From Aquibium oceanicum (GTDB lineage: Bacteria > Pseudomonadota > Alphaproteobacteria > Rhizobiales > Rhizobiaceae), in the NCBI RefSeq assembly GCF_001889605.1, contig NZ_CP018172.1, forward strand, positions 62,001 to 126,000: DNA of 64,000 nt. Direction: 5' to 3'. A program made the position numbers and the translations under genes. Below are positions 8,372-17,571 of this stretch, in pieces. Numbering within the stretch: position 1 is the first letter of the stretch; the number at the start of each line of letters is the position of its first letter. Under the pieces are notes generated by a model. The model did no database searches. It saw only the letters and a program-made list of their open reading frames with translations, and was not told the DNA's origin.

Positions 8372-8584
8372 CTATTGCTCGTCAATGGCGAGATCGGCAA
8401 GTCGAATAAGTTCATTGCGGTCCGCGACACCGCGCTGGTAGGCGAGCACAAGCGCTCTTGCGATGGCATCGGCCACCTCACTCGATCGAGCTACACCGCG
8501 TCGTTCAAGGATGGTGTCGAAACAGCTTTGGAGATCATCGATCTCGGCCGGCTCAAACACCGTGATACCGGGAACGTTCCGCAT
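8372..8584 (-). CDS. Small hypothetical protein
   Basis: A 70-residue helical protein (MRNVPGITVFEPAEIDDLQ) with an excellent ribosome site, GAGGAGGAG, just before ATG 8584. A central helix (VADAIARALVLAYQRGV) and a C-terminal acidic helix suggest a small soluble all-alpha protein. I know similar short proteins from rhizobial plasmids but no function. It lies between the HEPN remnant and the end of virD4 and may be expressed on its own. Confidence 0.55.
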   Translation of the reverse strand: MRNVPGITVFEPAEIDDLQSCFDTILERRGVARSSEVADAIARALVLAYQRGVADRNELIRLADLAIDEQ

Positions 8585-8752
8585 GGCTCCTCCTCTCTGT
8601 CTAAGCGCTCATATGGGGATTGTTCTCGGCCGACCAAACTCAATCGGTCGTCGCGAATGGACCAGGTCAACGCTTCCCACGAGAGGACGGAGCCGCTTGT
8701 CCTCATCCTGACCGAACTGCCGACGACTCGGGCGGCAGGACCGCCTATGCGA

Positions 8753-10786
8753 CTACATAGCGTCGGCCTCGGCGATCTCGATCTCGTCGGGGACGGTGGC
8801 GTCGAAGATCCGTCCCCAGTTTCCAGATTTCTCGCGCGGCTTTCCGGGTTTGACGGCCCCCGTTGCGAGCGACTTCAACCGCCGTGCGGCCTTGACGAAA
8901 TCGGCGTCGAGCGAGCTTGGTGTGGCGTTGCCTGAAGGGCGCCGCACCGAAGCCCGTCTGATGGTAGGCACCGAAGCTTGTCCTTCAATCTCCCCAGCTG
9001 CGACACTTGAAGCCAACGACCTCCTGACGGGAAGTTTTGCTGCTTTCTTCGGACCGTCCGGTAGTTCCTTCGGCTTGGCAGCATCGATATGTTCTCCGAC
9101 ATATGCGTCAGTTGTCGCCGGCACCGGCCGGGGCGGCAGGAACTCGGTTGCCGGCACGTCCGGCACATGGGCCTGTGAGAACCTCTCCATCTCGCTGAAC
9201 GGCGCTGTCCGGAAGAACCGCAGCTTGTCGGCGAAGATCGGCTCCTGCCCTTCGGCCATGATGACCATCTTGTCTCCGGGCATCTGTCGCACCTCCTGCG
9301 GCATCATCAGGTCGCGCTCGCGCAGTTGCTCCACCTTGGTGCGACGATGCAGGCCCATCAGTTCTATCGTGCGGGATTCAGTCTTGTAGCGGACGGTGCG
9401 CTTACCCAGGCCTTTCGACACGGCCTCCGCCGTTACCTGGTCGTTGGCGCCGAAGACCAGCTGGTAGCCGCAATTGCCCATGAGCGAGTGCCGGGATGTC
9501 TCGCCATAGATCTCGTCCAGGTTCTTGAGGTCTTGTATGACGAATGCCATCTTCACGTTGTAGCCAGCCACGTAGGGCAGCTTGGTCGTGATCTCACTCA
9601 TCTTCTTCAACTGGCGGAACTCGTCGAGCAGGAAGTAGACCGGCACCGAGCGCTCCGGATGCTCGAGCATAAGCACGTCCAGAGTCTGCTGCACGAACAG
9701 TGCGAGCAACGGTCGTAGCAGCGTGATGTCGGTGACGTTGGGAGCGAGATAGATCGTGATCGGCCGGCGCTTCAAAGCGCGAAGGTCCATGTCGGTGACT
9801 GATGTCGCTGCCACGACACGCTCGTTGCGGAATGGTCGCAACGCCTTCTGAATGTCGAGCAGCGCAGATGCCGCGGCCCGCTCGGACAGTGCGATGTAGG
9901 CGTTGAAGCTCTCGACCGTGAAGCGGGATAGATTGGGCTCGTGCTCCTTGATGAAGGTCATCAGCGCCTGCAAATTGACGCCGCTGTTGAAGAAGCTGGT
10001 CACCTCGCCAAGTGTGCGATGCCCCTCATAGTAGACGCTCTCGTTGATGTAGCTGATCGCGCCGGCGATGACCTGCTGAGCAGTCGCCTGCCAGATCGAG
10101 TTTTCGGACTCGGTGATTTCGGGAACGAGGATTGCGGCCATATTCTGGATGTCCGTGGTGCGGTCGCCGCGGTCAGTCCGGATGAAATCGAGTGGATTGT
10201 AGCGATGCGAACGTTCCGATCCCGGCGCGAACAGGAAGACCTGACTACCCTTCGATTTGCGATAGCCGGCAGTGCTGCGAAAAATCTCGCCCTTGAGGTC
10301 GGTGACGATCATCGAGCCTTCATGCGAAAGTGCATTGGGGATAACGTAGCAGGCCCCCTTCCCCGAGCGTGTCGGCCCGATGATCAGGTGATGCCGATCG
10401 TCGTCCACGCGCAGGATCAGACGCCCGAAACGGCCGAGGATTTTCCCTTTCCTCCTGAACCATCCATCACGGCGAAGTGTCATGGCGGTCTGGAAACGGG
10501 CGTCACCAAGGGGGCTCGAGTTCGGTCGAAGACCTGCATAGGCCACGATACCGGCAACTAGCGCGGCTGGAAGAAGAGCACCCAGTGCCACAACGCGCAG
10601 GATGCCGCTGTCCCCATAGGCGATCAGCTGCTGAAACGGGGCAAAGGGATTTGTGGTGATCGTTGCCTGCAGGATGCGACCATCGCCATATAGCAGCTGC
10701 AAACCAAGACCATAGGCCAAGAGCCAGACGGCAAAGGCGACGGTGAGGCAAAAGCCGAAATAGAAGACGCGGAGCGACCCGGTCAT
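8753..10786 (-). CDS. virD4: Type IV coupling protein VirD4/TraG
   Basis: A 677-residue inner-membrane ATPase that hands the relaxase-DNA complex to the secretion channel. Two N-terminal membrane helices (about 8-28 and 55-78) precede the Walker A motif (GPTRSGKGA, about 136-144). The Walker B region (VYFLLDEF) is near 382, and the conserved GYNVKMAFVIQDL follows. The C-terminal 130 residues are low-complexity and probably bind substrates. Its ATG overlaps the virB11 stop (ATGA, 10783-10786), placing it last in the virB operon. The length is normal for VirD4 and the frame is intact. Confidence 0.93.
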   Translation of the reverse strand: MTGSLRVFYFGFCLTVAFAVWLLAYGLGLQLLYGDGRILQATITTNPFAPFQQLIAYGDSGILRVVALGALLPAALVAGIVAYAGLRPNSSPLGDARFQTAMTLRRDGWFRRKGKILGRFGRLILRVDDDRHHLIIGPTRSGKGACYVIPNALSHEGSMIVTDLKGEIFRSTAGYRKSKGSQVFLFAPGSERSHRYNPLDFIRTDRGDRTTDIQNMAAILVPEITESENSIWQATAQQVIAGAISYINESVYYEGHRTLGEVTSFFNSGVNLQALMTFIKEHEPNLSRFTVESFNAYIALSERAAASALLDIQKALRPFRNERVVAATSVTDMDLRALKRRPITIYLAPNVTDITLLRPLLALFVQQTLDVLMLEHPERSVPVYFLLDEFRQLKKMSEITTKLPYVAGYNVKMAFVIQDLKNLDEIYGETSRHSLMGNCGYQLVFGANDQVTAEAVSKGLGKRTVRYKTESRTIELMGLHRRTKVEQLRERDLMMPQEVRQMPGDKMVIMAEGQEPIFADKLRFFRTAPFSEMERFSQAHVPDVPATEFLPPRPVPATTDAYVGEHIDAAKPKELPDGPKKAAKLPVRRSLASSVAAGEIEGQASVPTIRRASVRRPSGNATPSSLDADFVKAARRLKSLATGAVKPGKPREKSGNWGRIFDATVPDEIEIAEADAM

Positions 10787-11814
10787 GGCGCATCGGCCCG
10801 GCCGCGCGCGAAGAAGATTTCGGAGACGCCGCGACGGCCCCCTTCCCTTCGCAGCTGGATCACGATGGGGATGACACTCTGGATATAGGAGATCAGATCA
10901 GCCTTTGGGTAAGCGGCCGACAAGCCTGACTGCATGACCATCATGGCAAGCTGCTCATAGGCGCCAAGCGGCGTGTCGGCATGGACAGTCGACATCGAGC
11001 CCGGGTGGCCGGTATTGATGGCACGCAGGAAGGCGAAGGCCTCCGATCCTCTCACCTCACCGACGAACAGCCGGTCCGGACGCATGCGCAGCGAAGCCTC
11101 GAGCAACGACTGGATCGTCACGTTTGCCGTACCCTGGTCGCCGCGGGATGCGAGCAGATGGACCGCGTTCTTCTGTGGCGGAAACAGTTCGCGGGTATCC
11201 TCCAGCGTGATGATGCGCTCCTCGGGATCGACCGATTTCAGGCAGGCATTGAGGAATGTCGTCTTGCCGCTCGAGGTACCGCCGCTGATCAGGATCGACA
11301 CGCGGTTGACGATCGCCGTGCGTATGAAGCCGTAGATGTTCCTGGCCGAGAGCTGGTCGATCAAGGCTTGGTCGGTCTCACTGAGTCCACCAACGGCGAC
11401 CGCCACCTGATCAAGCGATCCCTGATCGCGATAGTCGTCGAGCGTGAAGTCGCTGATGACCTGCTTGCGGATCGATAGCGTGCCGCCGTCGGGCGCCGCA
11501 GGTGGCAAGACAATTTGGATGCGCTCGCCGGTGGGCAGTGCGGCACTAAGAATAGGATTTGCCGGGCTGACAAACTGGTTGGTGCTGGCGGCGACGCGTT
11601 CGCCGATGTTGACGATCTCGGCCGTGGTAAGACTCGGGATCTCGTGGAGTTCCATATGGGCCGTGCCGAGCCGCTCGACATAGACCTGACCCGGTCGGTT
11701 GACCGAGATCTCGACGACGTCGCGATCGTTGAGAAACGCTTTTAACGGAGCGAGCGCCCGAAAGAGAAAGTAGTGCCGGTTGTCGGAGGCAAGCTCAGTT
11801 GAGACCGCGTTCAC
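10783..11814 (-). CDS. virB11: VirB11 secretion ATPase
   Basis: A 343-residue cytoplasmic hexameric traffic ATPase that powers pilus assembly and substrate transfer. Walker A (GGTSSGKTT) is at about 180-188, the Asp box/Walker B (TLEDTREL) near 207, and the His box (GHPGSMSTVHAD) near 272. The N-terminal domain (VVEISVNRPGQVYVE) is typical. It overlaps the 3' end of virB10 by 20 bases and virD4 by four, so translation is coupled along the operon. Full length and intact. Confidence 0.93.
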   Translation of the reverse strand: MNAVSTELASDNRHYFLFRALAPLKAFLNDRDVVEISVNRPGQVYVERLGTAHMELHEIPSLTTAEIVNIGERVAASTNQFVSPANPILSAALPTGERIQIVLPPAAPDGGTLSIRKQVISDFTLDDYRDQGSLDQVAVAVGGLSETDQALIDQLSARNIYGFIRTAIVNRVSILISGGTSSGKTTFLNACLKSVDPEERIITLEDTRELFPPQKNAVHLLASRGDQGTANVTIQSLLEASLRMRPDRLFVGEVRGSEAFAFLRAINTGHPGSMSTVHADTPLGAYEQLAMMVMQSGLSAAYPKADLISYIQSVIPIVIQLRREGGRRGVSEIFFARGRADAP

Positions 11815-13012
11815 GACGGATCTCCCTTAGCGCCTCGGTGACGGGATCCTCGTACAGGGCGGAGAAATCGAGGTCCTGGCGGACGACGACGAAGATGCGC
11901 TCGCCTTGGCTGACACTGATCGTCGGTGGAATTCGCAAGGAATCTCCCAATGCCTGGTTGGCCATGTCCGAAAAAGTCTGCGCGAGCGTCTCGCGCGCCA
12001 GTTCTTCTGCGTTCTGGGCATCGTCGCTATCCCCGGCCGCAGCCTCGCTGCCGTAACCAGTCAGGTAGCTGGCGCCGCCGCCAACGATCGACAACAGAAT
12101 GGCGGCGCCGAAACGCTCGCGGAACTTCTTGTCAACGCGCCCGGTCAGACCCGCACGGCCGAGGCTGTCGGCGCCGATCGAATTCAGTCGGACCGATACG
12201 CCGTCATCGCGAAGCATGCGGGTCCAGACCACGAAAATTCGCGTCTGGCCACGTGTGATCTCGGACTGGTACTCGCCGATGAGGCGGGTGCCGGTCGGGA
12301 TCAGAATGCGTCGCCCGTCGAAGGAATAGACGTCCTGCGAGACGATCGCCCTCACCTGCCCCGGCAGATCGCTGACGATGGCCGTCTCGAGGATGCCGGG
12401 GATCAGCGTGCCCTCTGGAACAAGCGCATCGATGCGCTCGATCTTCCGGGCTCTGGCGCTGCGGTCCCCAATGCTGGCTGCTGCGGCAAGGAACTTGCTG
12501 CTACGATCCTCGCCGGCGACAGTGAGCCCCTCACCCTCGCCTCCGGTCAGACTGCCATCAGCGCGCGACGCTGCGTTGTCGATGACAACCAGCTTCGATC
12601 TAAACCGCTCTGGGAACTCTTCCGCCGGCGGCTCGGCCGCCTGCTGTGGCGGTGGCGGTGCGCCTGGCACGGGCGGCGGTGGAACCTCGAACTCCGTCGT
12701 ATCGACCTCCTCGACCGGAGGTGGGGCCGGCGGCGGGGGAATTTGCACGACTTCCGGCGCCGGAGGTTCGGGCTCGGGCTCGCCCTCGCGCACGAAGGAT
12801 GGAGGACGAAACGTCGTGGTGGTGAACTCCTCATCGCCATCGAGCATGTCGCGGACCGGCGGCTGCCTGCCGGCGAGAACCAGATAGCCGGCGGCAATGC
12901 CCAGCAGGACCAGAACGGCGCCACCGACGAGTTGCTTACGTCGAACGGCATTGTCGGCGATGACCGGATCGTCGCCCTGACCGAGGGCCTCGAGTTCGGG
13001 GGAGCGCTTCAT
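11795..13012 (-). CDS. virB10: VirB10 channel protein
   Basis: A 405-residue protein spanning the envelope as part of the core complex. It has a short cytoplasmic N terminus, one membrane helix (about 28-46), a proline/glutamate-rich periplasmic stretch (about 70-135, many PPPP runs) and the C-terminal TrbI/VirB10 beta-barrel domain (from about 190: VPEGTLIPGILETAI, IPTGTRLIGEY, VVWTRM). ATG shares bases with the virB9 stop (TGATG). Intact and of normal length. Confidence 0.93.
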   Translation of the reverse strand: MKRSPELEALGQGDDPVIADNAVRRKQLVGGAVLVLLGIAAGYLVLAGRQPPVRDMLDGDEEFTTTTFRPPSFVREGEPEPEPPAPEVVQIPPPPAPPPVEEVDTTEFEVPPPPVPGAPPPPQQAAEPPAEEFPERFRSKLVVIDNAASRADGSLTGGEGEGLTVAGEDRSSKFLAAAASIGDRSARARKIERIDALVPEGTLIPGILETAIVSDLPGQVRAIVSQDVYSFDGRRILIPTGTRLIGEYQSEITRGQTRIFVVWTRMLRDDGVSVRLNSIGADSLGRAGLTGRVDKKFRERFGAAILLSIVGGGASYLTGYGSEAAAGDSDDAQNAEELARETLAQTFSDMANQALGDSLRIPPTISVSQGERIFVVVRQDLDFSALYEDPVTEALREIRRERGLN

Positions 13013-13821
13013 CAGTTTCCGCTCCGACGCCGGCGCTTGGCCTTGTCATCTTCGACCGGCCCTAGGATTCCCGGATCAGGTGCACCGAAATCCGGCTTTC
13101 TGAGATTGAAGATGCAGATCCACTGATCGCCATCACGCAAGGTGAACTGGGTCGCTGACCCGTCGACGACGATGTACTCCCCTTCCCGGCGGAAGTTTCG
13201 CAGCGTTTCGGAGAAATCCGAATTGACCGCGAAGATCGCCGGCACGCGTCGGTCGAATTTGAAGAAGGTCTTGTTGCCGTCATCGAAGACCATGAGCGGC
13301 TTCAGCCGGGCATCGCCCGAGAACGAATAGTCGATGTTGACGTTCGCCTTGTCGATGCCCGAGATGTTCGGCCAGGCGGCGCGCTGTTCGGCCTCCTGCC
13401 GCAAGGCGGCGTTGAGGTTTTTTTCCGGATAGTGAAAGCGGATTCCAAAGACCTTGCGGCCGGCCTCAGGCGCGAAATCATGAAGCTCAAGATAGTAGAT
13501 GCGCTTGTCGGTGACGACGTTCATGTTCGTTACGACGTCCTTGGCGATCGGTTTGACGAACAGGATGTTGCCTTTCTCGGCCGGGACGACCTGCCAGCTT
13601 TCCGTGTCGCCGAGCGAGATCGTTTCGAACTTCTCGTCCTCGTCGAAGATGATCATGGTCGAGATGCCGTAGGTCGCAAAAACCTGGACGACGTTGTTCT
13701 CCTGATAGGTGACGCTGGTGACCCGTGCATCGAGGGAGCCGCCCTTCGGCGTCTGTGCAGCCATCGCCGGCCATAGCGCGCCGTGCAGAATGAGAGCAGC
13801 CGTCCAGCAGCGGCCCCTCAT
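13012..13821 (-). CDS. virB9: VirB9 outer-membrane core protein
   Basis: A 269-residue periplasmic/outer-membrane component. It has a signal peptide (residues 1-22, ALILHGALWPAMAA), then the N-terminal domain (VTSVTYQENNVVQVFATYG) and the C-terminal beta domain (NIDYSFSGD, MVFDDGNKTFFKF, FTLRDGDQWICIFN) that joins VirB7 and VirB10. I chose ATG 13821 because it overlaps the virB8 stop (ATGA) and precedes the signal peptide, although the frame is open far upstream. Confidence 0.92.
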   Translation of the reverse strand: MRGRCWTAALILHGALWPAMAAQTPKGGSLDARVTSVTYQENNVVQVFATYGISTMIIFDEDEKFETISLGDTESWQVVPAEKGNILFVKPIAKDVVTNMNVVTDKRIYYLELHDFAPEAGRKVFGIRFHYPEKNLNAALRQEAEQRAAWPNISGIDKANVNIDYSFSGDARLKPLMVFDDGNKTFFKFDRRVPAIFAVNSDFSETLRNFRREGEYIVVDGSATQFTLRDGDQWICIFNLRKPDFGAPDPGILGPVEDDKAKRRRRSGN

Positions 13822-14513
13822 TGCGCATCTCCGGAGGTGACCGTTTCCTGATCCCGGCGGTAGGAATAGACCTGGAAGCCGAGAGGGTTCTCGAAGCGCC
13901 ATTCGTTGCGGGTTGGCGTGTCCGTATAGCGAAAGCGCACGACCGATATCCAGTGACGGACGATCGATTCCGTGTCGCTGCGTTCGTTGGTGGAGAATCT
14001 GACGATCGCCGTGCTGGCATTCGGGAACGTAACCGACTTGATCTCGACGAGGACCCGTTTCAGCCGCCCGTAGACCTTTGTGGGGTTCTGCGCGTTGGCA
14101 GCGCTGTAGAGGGTCTGCAGTTCGCGCGCCGCCTCGTCTGCGGAGAGCAGCGCCGCGATTCCAAAATTCTCGGTAATTGCGTAGGGATCGTAGCCTTCGC
14201 GGGCACGGATGTAGCGCACGACATTGGCTTGCGTGATCGCTTGTTGCTCGGTGAGATTTGCCGGCCTTGTCAGGCCGGACTTTACCTCGATGTAGCCCGT
14301 GGTCCGGTCGACGGTGACGACATAGGGCTCGAAGCTCTTCAGAGGCAGCATCAGCACCACAGCGAGCAGGCTGAGCAGGGCAATCCCGGCAAAGACAATC
14401 GAGAAGAACCAGGCGACGCGCGCTGAACGCTTCGCCCGCTTGATGATCTCCTGCTCCCAGATGTCGCCTTGCTGGAAATAGGACCGCAGCGCGGATTCTG
14501 ACTTGTCTGCCAT
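13818..14513 (-). CDS. virB8: VirB8 inner-membrane assembly protein
   Basis: A 231-residue bitopic protein. The N-terminal cytoplasmic part has WEQEIIKRAKRS, a membrane helix lies at about 32-55 (VAWFFSIVFAGIALLSLLAV), and the periplasmic NTF2-like domain follows (VVTVDRTTGYIEV, ANVVRYIRAREGYD, RNEWRFENPLGFQV). VirB8 nucleates channel assembly and binds VirB9/VirB10. It is separated by 44 bases from the end of virB6 and overlaps virB9. Intact. Confidence 0.92.
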   Translation of the reverse strand: MADKSESALRSYFQQGDIWEQEIIKRAKRSARVAWFFSIVFAGIALLSLLAVVLMLPLKSFEPYVVTVDRTTGYIEVKSGLTRPANLTEQQAITQANVVRYIRAREGYDPYAITENFGIAALLSADEAARELQTLYSAANAQNPTKVYGRLKRVLVEIKSVTFPNASTAIVRFSTNERSDTESIVRHWISVVRFRYTDTPTRNEWRFENPLGFQVYSYRRDQETVTSGDAQ

Positions 14514-14557
14514 CCCTGCCCTTTTCGTGTTGTTCGGGATCCAACATCAGCCTGGCG

Positions 14558-15567
14558 TCACGTCTGCCGAGGCGTTCCATTCGACGTGATCGCGCGCTGC
14601 ATTGAGGCGCCGGCGCCACCCTGCCGCGGTGCGTGAAGTCGAGCCTGGACACGATGGACCGCTGCCTGCGTCTGGCGCGCAGACTGGCCAATCGCTTCCC
14701 GCCCGAGATAGACGCCGCGATAGGCGTGCCGGCGCGATTCGTGACCGATGGCGGTCGCAAACGCCCCAACGATGCCTTGCGCCAAAGACTGCACTTGGAA
14801 AAGCACGAACGCGCCGGCGATGCACAACATGATGAAGGCAGCGAAGTCGCTTAGCTTAAGCTCGCGATCGCCGGAGATGCTGTCGATCGTTGTTAGTTCC
14901 GGCTCCATCGCCGCGATCAGGAATGCGGCGATCACGTAAACGAAGAGTGGAATCATGGCGTAAAGGAGTGACTGATTGAGCCAGCCGACGGCATAGTTGC
15001 GAGTTGAATCAAAGAAGAAGCACGAGATGAAAATTGGCGCAGTGCCGAGGAGAACCCAGAGGATCACCTTCGCAAGAACCAGAATCCGAGGGCGATCGCG
15101 ACGAAGATGCCCGCGAACAGCATGATGACGATGCCTATCAAAGCGGGCAGGACGGAGAGATAACCCGCCTGCTCCGAGAAGGCGGCGGCGGCGACGTTAG
15201 CGGTTTCCCAGATTTGCGACAGCCCGTTCGTGGGTTCGGTCACGCCCGTGCCGGACGCCGCCAAAATGGCGCGGCCGGCCGCCTCCGGCACCGTGGTCAG
15301 CCAATCATAGACAAGATCGTTGAAGTTCGACCAGGTCCCGACAAGCACGAGGATGACGAAAACACGCACCAGCCGGCCGATGATCTCGGCCACGCTGAGG
15401 CGTGACGTCCCGAGGAAAAGCTGCACCCCATAGAACAGGACCGCAAGGACGAAGAGCAAGCGAAGCAGCGGCTCGAGATCCCGGCTCAGTGCCTCGTAGG
15501 CGCTTTGCGAGAAATTCTGCCCCGACGCGTCGATCCGATCCAGCAGTTCGCCAATGAAGTCGTCCAC
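14558..15567 (-). pseudogene. virB6: VirB6 polytopic membrane protein, frameshifted as sequenced
   Basis: VirB6/TrbL-type channel protein. The N-terminal part (MDDFIGELLDRIDASGQ; helices LLFVLAVLFYGVQLFLG, VFVILVLVGTW, VLPALIGIVIMLFAGIFVAI) ends at a stop at 15064. The next part (WVLLGTAPIFISCFFF, AMIPLFVYVIAAFLIAAM, FAAFIMLCIAGAFVLFQ) continues in another frame. One added base near 15070 restores about 336 residues, the usual length. The extreme C terminus (after ATAIGHE) is Arg-rich and may contain a further error. VirB6 forms part of the inner-membrane pore. Confidence 0.8.
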
Positions 15568-15576
15568 CGCCCTGCC

Positions 15577-15801
15577 CTATTCTTCTTCCACGGACGCCAG
15601 ATCCTCGATCGCCGCCAACGCGGCGGCCCTGTCCGTATTGACGGACATTGTCGGGCCGCACTCGTCCCCGGCGCTGGCATAGCTCGACAAATTGGCCGGT
15701 CGTTTGCACGGCGCCGTCTTCTCGCGCGGTGTGCCGCACCCGCTGGCGAGAACAGCCAGTGCGAACACCAGAGCAATCGAGATGCACTGCTGCCCTCTCA
15801 T
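15577..15801 (-). CDS. VirB7-like lipoprotein of the transfer system
   Basis: A 74-residue lipoprotein. The signal peptide ends in a clear lipobox (ALAVLASGC, Cys at about 22), followed by a short acidic mature part containing two further Cys. The position between virB5 and virB6, size and lipobox match VirB7/TrwH-type proteins or an entry-exclusion lipoprotein; the sequence does not decide which. ATG overlaps the virB5 stop (15798-15801) and virB6 starts ten bases after its stop. Confidence 0.7.
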   Translation of the reverse strand: MRGQQCISIALVFALAVLASGCGTPREKTAPCKRPANLSSYASAGDECGPTMSVNTDRAAALAAIEDLASVEEE

Positions 15802-16495
15802 TCGTACCGCAGCGCCTTTTTGGTGTTCGACATGTCGGTCAGCTTGCGCTGGTTTTCGGCGTGCAACGACTGCACACCGGCGTTCAGCACGCCGATCATT
15901 TCGTTCAACGTCAGGCCCGTCTGAACCTGGAGCTGCGTATTCTGGTCAATCGAGCCCTTGATGTCCTCGGCCTTGCCGATGTCGCCGCCGGCGGTTTCGA
16001 GCGCGGAACGGCGCGTTTCGACGGCAGCTTGAGAACCGGTGATCAGAGCCGAGACGCCCATCACCGTCTTCATCAGCTCCTCATAGGATTTGTCGCTGGC
16101 AAGCGAGCTGTCGCTTTTCCCGGACAAGGATCTTACGAGTTGAAGACCATTGATGAAGAGCGTGGCGGCTTCCACGACCTTGGGATCGAGCGAGCCGAAA
16201 TCGGCGATCCCACCCTTCAGGATGCTGTCGAAGGACGGCATGGAGGAGACGCTAAAGCCGTTGCCGATCGCGATATCCTTCAGGGACCGGCGTCGCCGCC
16301 GCGGTCGCCGGTTACGGCCTTCAGTGTCTCCTCTACGGTGGTGAGGATTTCCTTGTTCGTATCGAGGATCTTGCCGGTCTTTTCGGCGGTATCGCGCGCG
16401 ACTGCGTAGTTGGTCTTGTCGATAACCGGGATATCGGCTGCAGCCGGGGCTATGCTCACGCCGACGAAGCCCAAGATTGCCAATGAACGTTTCAT
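15798..16495 (-). pseudogene. virB5: VirB5-like minor pilin, frameshifted as sequenced
   Basis: The first part has a signal peptide (SLAILGFVGVSIAPAAA) and IPVIDKTNYAVARDTAEKT. The second part (SLKDIAIGNGFSVSSM, then long amphipathic helices ending DMSNTKKALRYE) is in another frame. Adding one base near 16287 joins them into about 232 residues, the expected VirB5 size. VirB5 is a periplasmic pilus-tip protein. ATG 16495 is preceded by GGAG. The gene lies between the lytic transglycosylase and the lipoprotein gene. Confidence 0.78.
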
Positions 16496-16506
16496 ATCGA
16501 TCTCCA

Positions 16507-17571
16507 TCACTGAGTCTCGAGAAGCAGTTCCGCCTGTGCATCAATGCGCTGGACACAGGCCATTGCGTCGGCATCCCAGACGAAGCCTTCGCGGTCATCA
16601 CAGAAGCCGGCCACCGGCCGATCATCGTCATCATTCCCCGTCTCGTAACGGGTCGATCGGTTCGTGCCGGACAAGTCGCCGAGCGTCATGGCATTGCTGG
16701 AATTGGTGAGATCGGCGAACGCCGTGCCGAGCAGGATCAGCCGGTTGATAAGCTCGATATTCGCATTACGGGCACCCGAATTATGATCCCAGCTGTCCTG
16801 GATCGTGCCCGAACCCATGTTGCCGAGTTGCGTCAGCCAGGACGTGACATCGCCGGACCCCTCGCCGATCGCAGCGGTCAGGCCCATCGCATTCATCGTG
16901 CTGGTCCGGGCGCCCGCATAGGCGCCGCCACCGCCATAGTTGAGCGGAATGCCGGACTTGTCCGAACCCCCGAAAGCCGGGAGCCACCTTTGGGTTATGT
17001 TGGCGACATAGCCCTGCGTCTCTTTGAATGGCGGGATCCCACCATATTTATTCACGTTGCCCGCGCCGGCATTGTATGCGGCAAGCGCCAGGGAAACATT
17101 GCCGTTGTACTTTCGAAGCTGCTGCTTGTAGTAGCGCGCGCCGCCGCGCAGGTTCTGCTCGATATTGTAGGGATCGACGCCGAGGTCGCCAGCCGTGCCG
17201 GGCATCAGCTGGGCAAGCCCGATTGCCCCCGCTGGAGATTTGGCGCAGGGGTTGAAGCGGCTCTCCTGGTAGACGAGCGCGAGGAACTGATTTTCGTCGA
17301 CGCCCTCTTCCCGCGCGATCCGACGAACCAGGCCGGCGATCGCCGGGTTGGCATTCGCCGCTGCAACCGGATCATCCTTCCGGCCTGGCCGGTACATGGA
17401 GCAGGTCACGCTCTGATTGTTAACATAGCGCTCCTCGTCGACCTTCTCGATCTCGCCGGTTTTCTCGTCGCGATCCTCGCGCTCATCGAGCACGGTGCCG
17501 TCGATGGTGGGGATATCGGCCAAAGCAGGCGATGCTGCAAAGGCCAGAACGATGGACAGGCGTCTGATCAT
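16507..17571 (-). CDS. Lytic transglycosylase within the virB operon
   Basis: A 354-residue secreted protein with a signal peptide (MIRRLSIVLAFAASPALA) and an SLT/Slt70-type domain at about 85-215: YQESRFNP with the catalytic Glu, AIGLAQLMPGTAGDLGVDP, ALAAYNAGAGNV and PFKETQGYV. It would open peptidoglycan for the channel. The C-terminal 130 residues are not recognisable. ATG 17571 overlaps the virB4 stop (ATGA). It is a second transglycosylase in the operon, since a VirB1-like one begins the cluster at 21.5 kb. Confidence 0.85.
   Translation of the reverse strand: MIRRLSIVLAFAASPALADIPTIDGTVLDEREDRDEKTGEIEKVDEERYVNNQSVTCSMYRPGRKDDPVAAANANPAIAGLVRRIAREEGVDENQFLALVYQESRFNPCAKSPAGAIGLAQLMPGTAGDLGVDPYNIEQNLRGGARYYKQQLRKYNGNVSLALAAYNAGAGNVNKYGGIPPFKETQGYVANITQRWLPAFGGSDKSGIPLNYGGGGAYAGARTSTMNAMGLTAAIGEGSGDVTSWLTQLGNMGSGTIQDSWDHNSGARNANIELINRLILLGTAFADLTNSSNAMTLGDLSGTNRSTRYETGNDDDDRPVAGFCDDREGFVWDADAMACVQRIDAQAELLLETQ

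Noticed and set aside
11906-13126. A 406-residue plus-strand frame opposite virB10
   Set aside because: Antisense shadow of the well-supported virB10 gene with implausible composition.
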